Numbered from the stretch's first letter, positions 1-8,633 are shown. The stretch is DNA of 64,000 nucleotides from CAVQCX01 sp963775335 (GCA_963775335.1 CAVZIJ010000002.1:868001-932000); one strand, 5' to 3'. A program made the numbers and translations. Notes: generated from the sequence alone by a model not told the origin.

Positions 1-69
1 GAAGCAGCCGGGTGCGGAAGCGACTTAGCCCCATTTCTCACCAGGCTCCTCGTATGACGACCCCGTGGC

Positions 70-672
70 TCAGGTCAGCATGCCGGGCATGCCGATGTAG
101 CCGGGCAGGCCACGGACCCGGCCGAGCCAGGCGCGCACGGCGGGATAGGGGTGGAGATCGATGCGGCCGTCCGGCGCCAGGGCGATATAAGGGTAGACCG
201 CGACATCCGCGAGCGTCGGACGGCCCAGGGCCAGCCAGCTCCGGCGGGACAAATGCGCATCCAGTATCGCCAGCAACCGCGCCGTGACGGCCTCGGCCGA
301 GGCGAGATCCACCGGTTTGCCGAGCTTGTGGTGCACCCGCAGGAGCATGGGTCCGCGGGCCACTTCGTTGGCGGCCGTACACAGCCAGGCCGCGACCTCG
401 GCTAGCCCGCCGGGATCATGCGGCAGCCAGTCGGTGGAGCCGTAGCGCCGTGCGAGATACACCAGGATCGCCTGGCTCTCGCGCAGCCTGAGCTCGCCGT
501 CCACCAGCACCGGGACCTCGCCGAAGGGGTTCATGACGAGAAACTCCCGGGATCTGTGGTCTGTACCCTCGGGATCCAGCGGCACGGAGACGTATTCTCT
601 GCCCAGCAGCGAGAGCATCAGGCGAACCTTGTGACAGTTGCCAGACCGGGCGAATTCAAACAGACGGATCAA
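70..672 (-). CDS. Glutathione S-transferase family protein
   Basis: A 200-residue protein with the two-domain GST layout. An N-terminal thioredoxin-like half (about 1-80) carries SGNCHKVRL near residue 10, then NPFGEVPVL with the cis-proline and RESQAI, which in the family contact glutathione. An all-helical C-terminal half follows and contains LADVAVYPYI. GSTs conjugate or reduce electrophiles with glutathione in the cytoplasm; the substrate cannot be read from sequence. The start is a TTG codon supported by a GGGAGG ribosome site 7 bases upstream, and no better ATG is near. Length is normal for the family (about 200-220). It is transcribed away from the rest of the window. Confidence 0.85.
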   Translation of the reverse strand: MIRLFEFARSGNCHKVRLMLSLLGREYVSVPLDPEGTDHRSREFLVMNPFGEVPVLVDGELRLRESQAILVYLARRYGSTDWLPHDPGGLAEVAAWLCTAANEVARGPMLLRVHHKLGKPVDLASAEAVTARLLAILDAHLSRRSWLALGRPTLADVAVYPYIALAPDGRIDLHPYPAVRAWLGRVRGLPGYIGMPGMLT

Positions 673-856
673 GGCGTGACCTCCCGATGGACCTTCGCAA
701 AGCCGCCGTGCCGGACCCGCGGGCTCCGCGGGCCCAGCCCTCAGGCGACATCGATCTGCCCGGGCGGCAGCAAGCGGCGGGCATACCCGGGCACGCGCTG
801 GGGCTGCTTGGGGAAAGGCAGGGACTCCAGCAGTCGGTGAGCGCTCAGGTCAGCAA

Positions 857-890
857 GGAAAAAAAACCGGCAGCACGAGGCAACCGGTTT
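857..890 (-). terminator. Rho-independent terminator, leftward
   Basis: On the minus strand a 7-bp stem, AAACCGG paired with CCGGTTT around a 13-base loop, runs directly into eight T residues. It lies about 120 bases beyond the small acidic gene at 1013-1414 and would end transcription coming from the hydrogenase side. The rest of the 673-1012 gap shows nothing I can assign. Confidence 0.75.
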
Positions 891-1012
891 GCGAGAAGAG
901 AACTGGCGCGCACAACAGGCGCGAGGCTTATCCGAGCTACAAGCACATATTTCGCCGCCAATGCGATCGGCCGACAATCAGGATGTTCCCTGATGCCGCG
1001 AGGGGTCGACCA

Positions 1013-1414
1013 TCAGCGCTTGCACAGGGGCCGCTCGTCCGGGTGCTCGACCGCATCGACGATGGCGCTGACGAACGCTCCGATCTCCTGGGGCGACAGG
1101 GCATCCATGACCCGGGCCAGCAGGCGCGGCTCCACGGAGGCCAACACCCTGCGCCCGTCTGCGAGGCTGACGATGACTCCGGCCGAGTGCACGTGGGCCT
1201 CGCCCTCTTCCTCGGCCACGAGCCGCTCGCTGATCTCCAGCATCTCCTCGTAGAACGCCTCTATCTCGTCAACCAGATGCGCTTCGATGTCTTCGGGCAA
1301 TGCCACGAGAAACCCTGTCTCATCGGCGGTGCAACGAGGCTCGAGCCCCTGGGAACGCACGCGCTCGGCGAAGCGGGTCCAAGGGCCTTCATGAAAAAAG
1401 ATGTACTCGAGCAT
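1013..1414 (-). CDS. Acidic conserved-looking protein of unknown function
   Basis: A 133-residue, strongly acidic soluble protein with no signal peptide or membrane segment. It starts at MLEYIFFHEG with a clean GGAGG ribosome site 8 bases upstream. The middle is Glu-rich and helix-prone, and the second half (HSAGVIVSLADGRRVLASVE) looks like a small alpha/beta fold. It has two cysteines, one of them three residues from the C-terminus. It is the last gene of the degraded sulfhydrogenase operon and precedes a terminator, so it may once have been co-transcribed with hydA. Unlike its neighbours it has no frameshift and keeps a good ribosome site. I do not recognise the family; a maturation or accessory role is only a guess from position. 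Confidence 0.6.
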   Translation of the reverse strand: MLEYIFFHEGPWTRFAERVRSQGLEPRCTADETGFLVALPEDIEAHLVDEIEAFYEEMLEISERLVAEEEGEAHVHSAGVIVSLADGRRVLASVEPRLLARVMDALSPQEIGAFVSAIVDAVEHPDERPLCKR

Positions 1415-1449
1415 GGTTGGTCCTCCGATCCTTGCCCGGCTCAGCGGCG

Positions 1450-1795
1450 CCTGACTTTGATGCGCAGAACATGGGCAGCGCAAGGCCGGCGCGGGTCGTC
1501 GTTGCGTATGACCGTCTCGGCGCGCAGGCGCAGCCCGCGACGCACCAGCGCCGGGTACTTTTTCGCCATGTCGATGGCATTGCCGAAGCCCAGAAAATCG
1601 GGCAGTGCCATCAGATGGATATGCCGCGCATGGCCCTGCGCCACTCCGCATCGTACAGGACCCGACGCATCGCCTCGGCCCAGGGCCCCAGCTCGATGCC
1701 GAAGAGGCGCTCGAACGTCTGGGCGGCGGTGATCTGGTAGGCCCCCTTCCCGGGCAGCGCGTTCGCGCGAGCCTGCCGATGCGTCGCCGCACCGC
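1450..1795 (-). pseudogene. Remnant of group 3b [NiFe] hydrogenase large subunit (hydA/hyhL-like)
   Basis: Two out-of-phase fragments are recognisable. One reads AYQITAAQTFERLFGIELG through the region that follows the first CxxC motif in the large subunit. The other, a frame later from about 1630 leftward, reads IHLMALPDFLGFGNAIDMA and then KKYPALVRRGLRLR, a typical segment of the sulfhydrogenase alpha subunit. The protein start, both Ni-binding cysteine motifs and at least three quarters of the gene are absent, and the frame is lost after RLR. The small-subunit gene that normally sits between hydG and hydA is also missing. This is a deletion remnant, not a functional subunit. Confidence 0.8.
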
Positions 1796-2632
1796 TCAGA
1801 ACCCGCGTGCGCCGAACAGGTCCGCGATCTCCGAGTAGCAGAACACGGGCCCGTCGCGGCACACGAAACTGGGCCCGATCTGGCAGTGCCCGCACAGGCC
1901 GATGCCGCACTCCATGTTGCGCTCGATGCTCAGCCAGATCCGGTCGTCCGCGAGGGCCTTGTCGCGAAGCTGCGCGATGGCCGCGAGCATCATCACCTCA
2001 GGCCCGCACAGCAGGGCCACCGTACCTCCCACGTCCAGGTCCAGGCCGGCAAACAGGTCCACCACCGTCCCCGGATGAAAACCCTCGACCCCTTCGGTGA
2101 CATCGGCCGCCAGCAGGACCTGGGTGTCCGGCTCGCGGCTCCAGGCGCGGTAGCGCTCTCGCCAGATCATGTCGTCGACGTGCCGGACCCCCTGCAGGAT
2201 GCGCAAACGCCCGTACGCGCCACGCCGGCGCATCACGTAGCTGATCACCGACAGCATGGGCGCACAGCCGAGTCCGCCGGTGACCAGAACCAGGTCTCGG
2301 CCGCGGGACTCGGCAAGGGGCCAGCCCCGCCCGAAGGGACCCCGCACGCCGACCCGGTCGCCGGGGCGCAGACGCTCCATCGCCCGGGTCACCCGGCCGA
2401 TCGCTCGAATGGTGTGATCGATGTGCTCCCCGTCTTCGGGGTCCGAGGAGATGGAGAGCGGGATCTCGCCCACGCCGAACGGAGAGACCATGTTGAACTG
2501 GCCCGGCTCGAAGCGGTAGGCCTCGACGGCCGCCGGCTCGGTGTAGCGCAGGCGCAGGGTGAACACCGTCGGCGACTCCTGAATGCGCTCGGTCACCTTC
2601 GCCTCCCGCGGGCAATGGACGCTAGCGGACAT
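1796..2632 (-). CDS. hydG: Sulfhydrogenase gamma subunit-like FAD/NAD(P)-binding oxidoreductase
   Basis: A 278-residue flavoprotein of the ferredoxin-NADP reductase superfamily. An FAD-binding barrel (about 10-100) contains FEPGQFNM and EIPLSISSDP. A nucleotide-binding domain follows with VTGGLGCAPM near residue 120 and LCGPEVMM near 220. A C-terminal cysteine cluster (CGIGLCGHC, then a fourth Cys) matches the [2Fe-2S] site of HydG and PyrK proteins. In group 3b hydrogenases this subunit passes electrons between NAD(P)H and the HydB iron-sulfur chain. The frame is open and full length, but its catalytic partners are lost, so it is either very recently orphaned or kept for another redox partner. 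ATG start. Confidence 0.85.
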   Translation of the reverse strand: MSASVHCPREAKVTERIQESPTVFTLRLRYTEPAAVEAYRFEPGQFNMVSPFGVGEIPLSISSDPEDGEHIDHTIRAIGRVTRAMERLRPGDRVGVRGPFGRGWPLAESRGRDLVLVTGGLGCAPMLSVISYVMRRRGAYGRLRILQGVRHVDDMIWRERYRAWSREPDTQVLLAADVTEGVEGFHPGTVVDLFAGLDLDVGGTVALLCGPEVMMLAAIAQLRDKALADDRIWLSIERNMECGIGLCGHCQIGPSFVCRDGPVFCYSEIADLFGARGF

Positions 2633-2730
2633 CGCCGACCCATCTCCTGCTGCAACGCCCGCGCCGCCGCGCGCCGCGCATCCGCGCGTATCCCCGGCGC
2701 CACTCGGCGAGCCCCGATGAGCCGCGCGCG

Positions 2731-3815
2731 CTAGTCACCCTCGGACTCCCCCAGCAGGGCCCGGGCCTCTTCCACTATATCTATCCCCACCGGGCACCAG
2801 GTGATGCAGCGCCCGCATCCCACGCAGCCGGGACGTCCGTACTGGGTCTGCCAGCCCGCCAGCTTGTGGGTCGCCCACTGGCGATAGCGCGAGCAGACAT
2901 CGATGCGCACTGGCCTGCCGTGCAGCACGCTGTGGCCCTGGCTGAAGCAGGAGTCCCAGGAGCGGACCTGCTCGGCCGAGCGCCCGTCGAGGCTCGCACG
3001 CGACCCGGCGGTGAAGCAGAAACAGGTTGGGCACACGGCGGTGCAGTTCCCACAGGCCAGGCAGCGCTTGGCCACCTGCTTCCAGCGCTCATGATCGAGG
3101 CGGTCGAAGAGCCCGGCGAGCTGCTCGGCCCTCGGCAGCCGTCTGGACTGGGCCGCGGCCGCCGCATCCGTTGCCGAGCGGGCACGCTCGATCTGCTCCT
3201 GGGAGGCCGGTGCCAGGGGCAGGGATTCCATCAACGCCCCGCCTGCGGCCGTGCCCGAGCGCACCAGGAAACCCTCGTCGAGCTCCGAGAGGCCGATGTC
3301 GAACCCCGAGGCGAGGGCCGGGCCGTCACCGGTGGACACGCAAAAGCAGGTCGGCGCCGAGCGCGCACAGTCCACCCCGACCAGGAATAGCCCCTCGCGC
3401 CGGACGCGGTAGTGCGGATCGGGCTCGATGCCGCCCAGGAAGTGGGCGTCCTGCAGCGCCAGCGCGGCCAGATCACAGCCTCGCACCCCGATCACGGCGA
3501 GGCCCTGTCGGGTCTGGGGGGCGGGGCGGAACGACAGGGCGCCGTCGCCAGCGCGCTCGGCGCGCCAGAGCACCTCCTCCGGCGCAAAGACAAGGGGCTT
3601 GAGCCCCTGGGGGCCGGTGGTCCATCCGAACAGGCGGGGCGACGAGCTCTGGTGCTTCACGCGGTAGCTTCCGGGACCCTGGTCCTCGATCCATCCGAGG
3701 GGCATGCTCATCGACTCCTCGATCGGCTGAGAAGGATCGCCCCGTCCCTCAGGCGCGCCCCGAGGCAGCGATACCCCGCTCCGCGCAAGGCATCGAGCAA
3801 TGACTGGAGGTCCAC
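2731..3815 (-). pseudogene. hydB: Sulfhydrogenase beta subunit (4Fe-4S) gene with N-terminal frameshift
   Basis: The main frame holds the beta-subunit core: VIGVRGCDLAAL, then the ferredoxin motifs CLACGNCTAVCPTCFC and CVGCGRCITWCP near the C-terminus, which bind 4Fe-4S clusters carrying electrons to the hydrogenase. The family N-terminus (LLDALRGAGYRCLGARLRDG, then AIL) is encoded in a different frame upstream, from about 3815 to 3735. The frame then stops, while the continuation QPIEESMSMPLGW lies in the main frame. One base appears to be missing around 3727-3735. A shortened protein could start at the ATG at 3711 or 3705 behind GAGGAG, but would lack the conserved N-terminal region. The true start is uncertain; a GTG at 3815 is one candidate. 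Confidence 0.8.
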
Positions 3816-3862
3816 TCTCGCGAGAAAACCGCACCCGGGGGAACCCGGGCCTGTCCCGGTCT

Positions 3863-3886
3863 CGTTCACGTTCACGTTCACGTTCC
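3863..3886. repeat. Short tandem repeat, 6-bp unit x 4
   Basis: Three exact copies of CGTTCA followed by one CGTTCC. It lies just upstream of the frameshifted hydB N-terminus. No other microsatellite of this kind was noticed in the window. Confidence 0.85.
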
Positions 3887-4261
3887 GAAGCCCTTCGGTT
3901 TCGCAAGTCGAACAGAACGCGGCTGCGCTCCGCTCCAAGCTTAGCCCCGATGGCCTCGGACCGTCGGTCAGGCGGGCTAGCCAGACGACCCCCGGCGCCG
4001 GGCTTCTGCGTCGCCTGCGGCCCCTGTTCGGCAAGGGTGCGTGCTGGATCGCAGGGGGCCCCCCTGTGCAACGATCCGACGCAATCGAGCATCCCCTCCG
4101 GAGACATGGACGCCGCGGAGAGCCAACTCAGCCAACTGGCCGTGTCGAACACCACTTGGCCGGAGAGCTTCCGCTATGTACGGGTGCTGACGGCTGCAGC
4201 TTCGCGCCGACAGAGAGCCTCCGATCCAGGCAGGGGGGAGCCGGACACCAAACCCGGGCGA

Positions 4262-4278
4262 CGCCAGAAAATTTTACA
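4262..4278 (+). promoter_or_regulatory. PEP-CTERM-type upstream element, copy 1 (orphan)
   Basis: CGCCAGAAAATTTTACA matches the element upstream of the PEP-CTERM gene at 14 of 17 positions when that element is read in the gene's direction. I see no convincing GG-N10-GC promoter or gene placed correctly for it, so it may be a relic or a distal binding site. Confidence 0.45.
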
Positions 4279-4454
4279 CTCGCTGGGGGCCCGATTTGTC
4301 GACCCAGGTCGGCGCTGGAGGCAGCGGACCACCTGGCGCCCTGGGCACCGGAGGCGTGAGATTCCCTCCGAGGCCGTTTCACCCGTTCTAGTGCGCTGCA
4401 GCGCAAGACAGAAGGGCCCAGCAATCGAGCATGCCCGGCGAGTAAGACTGCTAC

Positions 4455-4471
4455 CGTCAGAAATTTTTACA
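4455..4471 (+). promoter_or_regulatory. PEP-CTERM-type upstream element, copy 2 (orphan)
   Basis: CGTCAGAAATTTTTACA is identical at 16 of 17 positions to the element at 5559-5575 read on the opposite strand. The element is roughly palindromic (TGT...ACA). It lies downstream of the PEP-CTERM gene, with no gene to its right on this strand. Confidence 0.55.
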
Positions 4472-4579
4472 CGTTTAGCGCCGACTCCGGAGGACCTCTT
4501 TCCAGGGCCCGCCACGATGATCCAGGAGCCCCGTCTCTACTCGGGGTGACGGGCGAAAAACCCTCGGCAACCCCCCACC

Positions 4580-4613
4580 AAAAAAAAGACCGGCGGCCTC
4601 TCGGCCCCCGGTC
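4580..4613 (-). terminator. Rho-independent terminator of the PEP-CTERM gene
   Basis: On the minus strand GACCGG pairs with CCGGTC around a GC-rich 14-base loop and is followed by eight T residues. It begins about 30 bases after the PEP-CTERM stop codon. Confidence 0.8.
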
Positions 4614-4641
4614 CTCGCTTCGGACCCGCCGCGAGCTGGAA

Positions 4642-5331
4642 TCAGGCCTTACGCCAGCGGCGAGCCATGCCTAGAAGACCCAGCCCCAGGAGCGCCACAG
4701 TACCCGGAGCGGGGGTTTTGCCCGTCTGCTCGATGAAGGAGTTGGTCACACCCGTGATGTGGTCCCCGGCCGTGCTGGTAAGGAACGTTTCCTGAACCCA
4801 GATCTCAGTTAAGCCCGCAATACCGTTGAAGGGCCCCACGTTGCTCCCGTCTGAGCTGATAAGCGAGCCCAGCTCCGTCAGGAACGCGTCGCTGTAGAAT
4901 TGCTTGGTGACACTTGCTCCCCCGCCGGCGGTCTCCGTGGAATCGAGAAACGCGCTCAGGAAATGATTGTTAGCGTCCTGCGAAAGATCGATCGTAACAG
5001 AATACCGCAGAACGATATTGTACGGAGCGGCCGTCAAGTCGGAGGGGTTGCCAAAAGTTATTGTGTGCTCGTCTTGCCCGGCGTTCGGACTGTTAGGAAA
5101 GGTGGTGAAGGTGAGGGAAGTCGTTCCCGGCAGCGTGTCGCCGGTGTTTGAGATGTACGTGTAGATCTTATCCTGGTCCTGGCAGACTCCGGCACTAGTC
5201 CAGCCGGAGAAGGTCGTGATGGTGCCGTTTCCGGGGTCGTTGTTGCAAAGGACGGGAGCCGCTAGCGCAGACTGAGCCAAGCCGGTACCGGCCAGCAAGA
5301 CGCCTAGGGCGAGGAGCTTCGTAGCTTTCAT
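4642..5331 (-). CDS. PEP-CTERM sorting-domain surface protein
   Basis: A 229-residue exported protein. A signal peptide (about 1-24) has a Lys near the start, a hydrophobic core LLALGVLLAGTGLAQSALA and an AxA-type cleavage site. A Ser/Thr/Gly/Asn-rich beta-type body follows. The C-terminus has the tripartite sorting signal: PAPGT (a variant of PEP), a short hydrophobic helix VALLGLGLLGMA, and a basic RRWRK tail. Such proteins are cut by an exosortase in the inner membrane and exported, commonly in polysaccharide-producing bacteria. The start is the second in-frame ATG, which has GGAG 9 bases upstream. A sigma-54 promoter and an enhancer-like element precede it and a strong terminator follows, so it is a single-gene unit. 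The body's function is unknown. No exosortase gene is in this window. Confidence 0.9.
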   Translation of the reverse strand: MKATKLLALGVLLAGTGLAQSALAAPVLCNNDPGNGTITTFSGWTSAGVCQDQDKIYTYISNTGDTLPGTTSLTFTTFPNSPNAGQDEHTITFGNPSDLTAAPYNIVLRYSVTIDLSQDANNHFLSAFLDSTETAGGGASVTKQFYSDAFLTELGSLISSDGSNVGPFNGIAGLTEIWVQETFLTSTAGDHITGVTNSFIEQTGKTPAPGTVALLGLGLLGMARRWRKA

Positions 5332-5480
5332 GGTCGAGTTCTCCAAATTATCCTGAATGTTGCAATCTTCACTGTTGGTCTGCCGCGCTGCGTCCCGCCT
5401 TTAGCGGTGACATCAACCTCGCTGGTCAACCTGAGTCGGACACAGATCGATCGCCGATCGTTCCTTGGTGTCTAAGGTAA

Positions 5481-5495
5481 GCACACTCCATGCCA
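5481..5495 (-). promoter_or_regulatory. Sigma-54 promoter of the PEP-CTERM gene
   Basis: On the minus strand TGGCATGGAGTGTGC gives GG and GC separated by exactly 10 bases, matching the -24/-12 consensus (TGGCAC-N5-TTGC) at most positions. Predicted transcription would start near 5469, leaving a leader of about 140 bases before the ATG at 5331. RpoN control of PEP-CTERM genes through the PrsK/PrsR pair is established in other proteobacteria; applying it here is inference. Confidence 0.8.
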
Positions 5496-5558
5496 TTGAA
5501 GAAAACTGTCTCAAAAACAATCGGTTAGTTTTTTCCGATACGTCGGTCCTTCGCCGAT

Positions 5559-5575
5559 TGTAAAAATTTCTGACA
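5559..5575 (-). promoter_or_regulatory. Enhancer-like element upstream of the sigma-54 promoter
   Basis: The 17-bp near-palindrome TGTCAGAAATTTTTACA (minus strand) lies 64 bases upstream of the -24 element, a usual distance for a sigma-54 activator site. Related copies occur at 4262 and 4455. A PrsR-type response regulator is the likely binder. The remaining sequence from 5576 to 5779 shows nothing I can assign. Confidence 0.65.
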
Positions 5576-5779
5576 CTCCAATACCCGCCCATGGAAGGCC
5601 GCTAGCCCCAGGCATCCTCCGCTCTCGCTCAGAGCGCCTTCGCAAACGATACGGCGGGCCGTGAGGCATCGCGACCGGGTCGTATCCCCCGCCGAATGCC
5701 AACAGACCTATGTTTCCCGTCAAACTTCCTGCGCGTCGCGGATCGCCTAACACCGGCACGGGCAGACTTCCCCGGTCTA

Positions 5780-8588
5780 TCAGCGAGCCCCGCGCCGCAG
5801 CCGAGCAAGCAGCGCCTGCGTCTCGGCCTTCACGGAAGCATCATCGCCAGCCGCCAAGGACTCCAATATGGCGATCGCCTGGTCGCGCTGGCCGAGGGCC
5901 TCCCGGGCCATGGCCAGGTGCAGCTTGATCTCGGCCGACTCAGGCTTCAGGGCGGACGCCTTGGCCAACACCTCGCCCGCCCTCGCGGCCTGGCCGTTGG
6001 CCAGCAGAGCAAGACCGAGGGTATCCAGCACGTTCGCCGATTTTCCGGCCCGCTCGGCTGCCTGCTCGGCATAGCCCAGGGCCCGTTTTGGGTCTTCCGA
6101 CCGAAGCAGCCAAGCGAGGTTGTTGAGCGCCTCGACGTTGTCGGGCGACAGGGTCAGGACCCTCTCGAAGCTCGAGATCGCCTCCTTCGCACTGCCCTGG
6201 CGCATCAGGATCGAGGCCAGGGCCAGCTCGGCCGCCGTATCCTGCGGTCGCTGGCTGACCCAGGCCCTCAAGCGGGCCAGCGCCTTCGCGGAGTCCCCCA
6301 TCTGCTCCTCGATCGCCGCGAGGCGAAGCACCCACTGGCCATTCTGGGGAGCGGCCTCGGCCGCGCGTTGATAGATCGCGAGTGCGCCGGCCCGGTCACC
6401 CTTGTCCAGGGCGGCCTTCGCCGCCTCATCGACGAACCTCGGGAGATCGGGGAAGGTCTTGCGCAGATCGGCATAGACCTGCCGGGCCTGCTCGACATCC
6501 GAGGACATGCGGACGAGTTGCGTGATCAGACTATCGGCAGCAGGGTCGGTGGGATCGAGCCTGAGCGCCGCGTAGAGCTGCTCCTGCAGACCCTGGCGGT
6601 TGCCGTTCTCGGCGTAGGCGCGGCTCAGCAGATAGCGAGCCGAAGCGCTGTCTGGAGCCGCCGCCACGAGGCGCTCCCCTGTCCGCGCCGCGTTCGTGTA
6701 GTCCGCCGCAGCGATCTGGGCCCGCATGAGGGGCGCGAGAAAGCGAGGGTCGTCCTGGTGGCTCTTCTCCACCTCCCTGAGCAGGGCAGTCCCGCGCAAG
6801 GGAACGCCGGTCTGGGTGTAGTACTTGGCCAAAGCAGCACGGGGCGCAAGCTCGGTGGGTTTTTCCTTGATCAGGCCTCGAGGCGATCTCGGAAAGCTGC
6901 GTCGCGACCATCCTGCAGATCGAGAATCGCCAGATTGATCTGCGTTTGGAGGTCCCCAGGCTTGCGCTCTAGGATCTTGCTCGTAGTATTTCCTAGCCGT
7001 GGCCCGATCGCCGGCCCGTGCGGCGAGGGCGGCCAAGGCCTGCGCAGCCGACAGATTTTCCGGCTCGACTTCAATGCGCCCGCTCAAATGCCTTCTTGGC
7101 CCCCGACCGATCTCCGCTCTCGTCGAGCACCAATCCCATCAGATTCCAGGTATCTGCCTTGTCGGGCCAGCGCTTGGTCATCTCCCGGGCAGCAGCCTGC
7201 GCCTGCTCGATCATGCCTTGCTTGTAATAAGCCGCGAACAGCAGCACCCGGGCGGGAAAAGACTCGGGCTGCTTCGCGACGGCCGCCTCGAGGGTCTCGA
7301 TCGCCTGAGTGGGCTTGGCGTGCTCCAGCAGACTCGCGCCCACGGCGATCTGTTGTTCCGGCGACGATGCTTCGGGTCCCTCATTCCCGACGGTCGCAGG
7401 CTCCGACTCCGCGTATTTTCCCTGGGAGGCCCTGATCCGCCCCATCAGCTCACGGGTCTCCTGGGTCCCGGCGCCACCCGCCACAAACGGGCGCAGCGCC
7501 TCATCCGCGCCGGCGGCATCACCGAGGCGCATGCGCACCGTGGCGAGCATCCGCGCCAGCCCCTCGGCCTTTGGAAAGGACCCGGAGGCCTGGCTGAGGT
7601 ACGAGTTGGCCTGCTCCCATTCGCCCCGACTGAAATGGATCGAGCCGAGAGCGAGCGCGGCTTTGACATTCTTCGGGTCACGCGCCAATACCGCCTCGAA
7701 CTGCGTTTGAGCGTCAGAGATTTTGCCTTCCTGGACGTCGAGCATCCCCTCCGTCAGCGCGATCTGGGGTTCAAACTTGATGTAGTCGCTTCAGTTGTTC
7801 GATGTCTGCTCGAGCCCCTTTGAAATCCCCCAGCTCGGTCCGGACCTGCGCGCGCTTGATCATGTAAGCTGCCGTAGACGGGGCCATGCTCCGCCGCCTT
7901 GGTATACGCCTGCTCCGCCGCCTTCAGATGCCCCGGCGCCCGCTCCAGATCTCCGAGCAGGCTCCAGCCCAAGACGGAAGACGGCTCGACCTTCAGCACC
8001 CTTTCCAGAGCGCGCACGGGCTTCGTCGTAGCGACCTTCGGCCAGGTCCAGATTCGCCTTCGCAAGCAGCGCAGTCATGCTCCCCGGCCTGAGCCGGATC
8101 GCTTCATCCACTGCGGCCCGGGCGCCTTCCTTGTCGCCTTGGGCCAGTAACGCGTCTCCCCGCAACGCGCTCATGTCCGCCGCCTCCTCGTCGGAAAACC
8201 CGGCACCCCCATCGAGCACTTGCAAGGCTTCGGCCGTCTTGTTCTGCAACAGCAAGGCCTTGGTCAGCCCCTCGACCACCGGCGCCGTGCTCATGCCCAA
8301 GGCCATCGCACGGCGAAACTGCGTCTCGGCGTCGGAGCCCAGGAGCACCGCCACATAGGCCTGGCCGAGCAGAAACCGGCTCTCCGGATTGTCCGGCTTG
8401 GCCTGAATGGCGCTCTTCAGATCTACGATGGCACTGCGGTAATCGTGCTGCACCATGAAGGAGCGGGCCTGCTCGAGACTGTCCTGTTCCGAGGGGGCGT
8501 GCGACATCTTGCAGCCGCTGGCACCCAGAACGAGCCCCAGAAGGGCGACAAGAAGACGCACGATCGGCAAGAACGGGGATGTCGGCAT
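5780..8588 (-). pseudogene. prsT: PEP-CTERM system TPR-repeat lipoprotein (PrsT-like), multiply frameshifted
   Basis: Joined across frames this encodes about 930 residues, the usual length of PrsT. An N-terminal lipoprotein signal (LLVALLGLVLGASGC, lipobox LGASGC) is followed by many 34-residue tetratricopeptide repeats, for example DYRSAIVDLKSAIQAKPDN and DKGDRAGALAIYQRAAEAAP. The reading frame changes near 8015, 7878, 7788, 7078, 6978 and 6878, with recognisable TPR sequence resuming each time in a new frame. The ATG at 8588 has an AGGAAGG ribosome site. PrsT-type proteins accompany exosortase and exopolysaccharide loci. The longest intact frame, the C-terminal part from about 6870 leftward, would still encode roughly 360 residues without a signal. 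Either genuine decay or repeated consensus errors. Confidence 0.8.
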
Positions 8589-8627
8589 ATGGCACCTTCC
8601 TGGAGGTACGGCGCACCAAAGTTAGTC

Positions 8628-8633
8628 ATTGTA
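8628..8633 (-). promoter_or_regulatory. Possible -10 box upstream of prsT-like gene
   Basis: TACAAT on the minus strand, about 40 bases before the ATG. The -35 region (GCCGAT at 17-base spacing) is poor and I see no GG-N10-GC alternative. Tentative. Confidence 0.3.

Larger units (their letters stand above)
3816..4579. other. Gene-free stretch between hydB and the PEP-CTERM gene
   Basis: About 760 bases without a supportable gene. It contains the hexamer repeat, and two copies (4262-4278, 4455-4471) of the 17-bp element that also sits upstream of the PEP-CTERM gene. The short segment GCAATCGAGCAT occurs twice (about 4082 and 4424). No open frame shows recognisable protein similarity. It looks like decayed sequence that keeps regulatory fragments. 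Confidence 0.5.

Noticed and set aside
741..977. Minus-strand 78-codon frame ending near the GST gene
   Set aside because: It crosses the hairpin and T-run terminator, has no ribosome site and no recognisable domain.
4080..4097. A GG-N10-GC match on the minus strand upstream of hydB
   Set aside because: Only the -12 half is good; the -24 half is GGGGA, and it is 165 bases from the nearest enhancer-like element. In GC-rich DNA such matches are frequent.
4321..4345. A possible sigma-54 promoter on the plus strand after the orphan elements
   Set aside because: The best GG...GC pairs are 8 or 11 bases apart instead of 10, and no gene follows on that strand.
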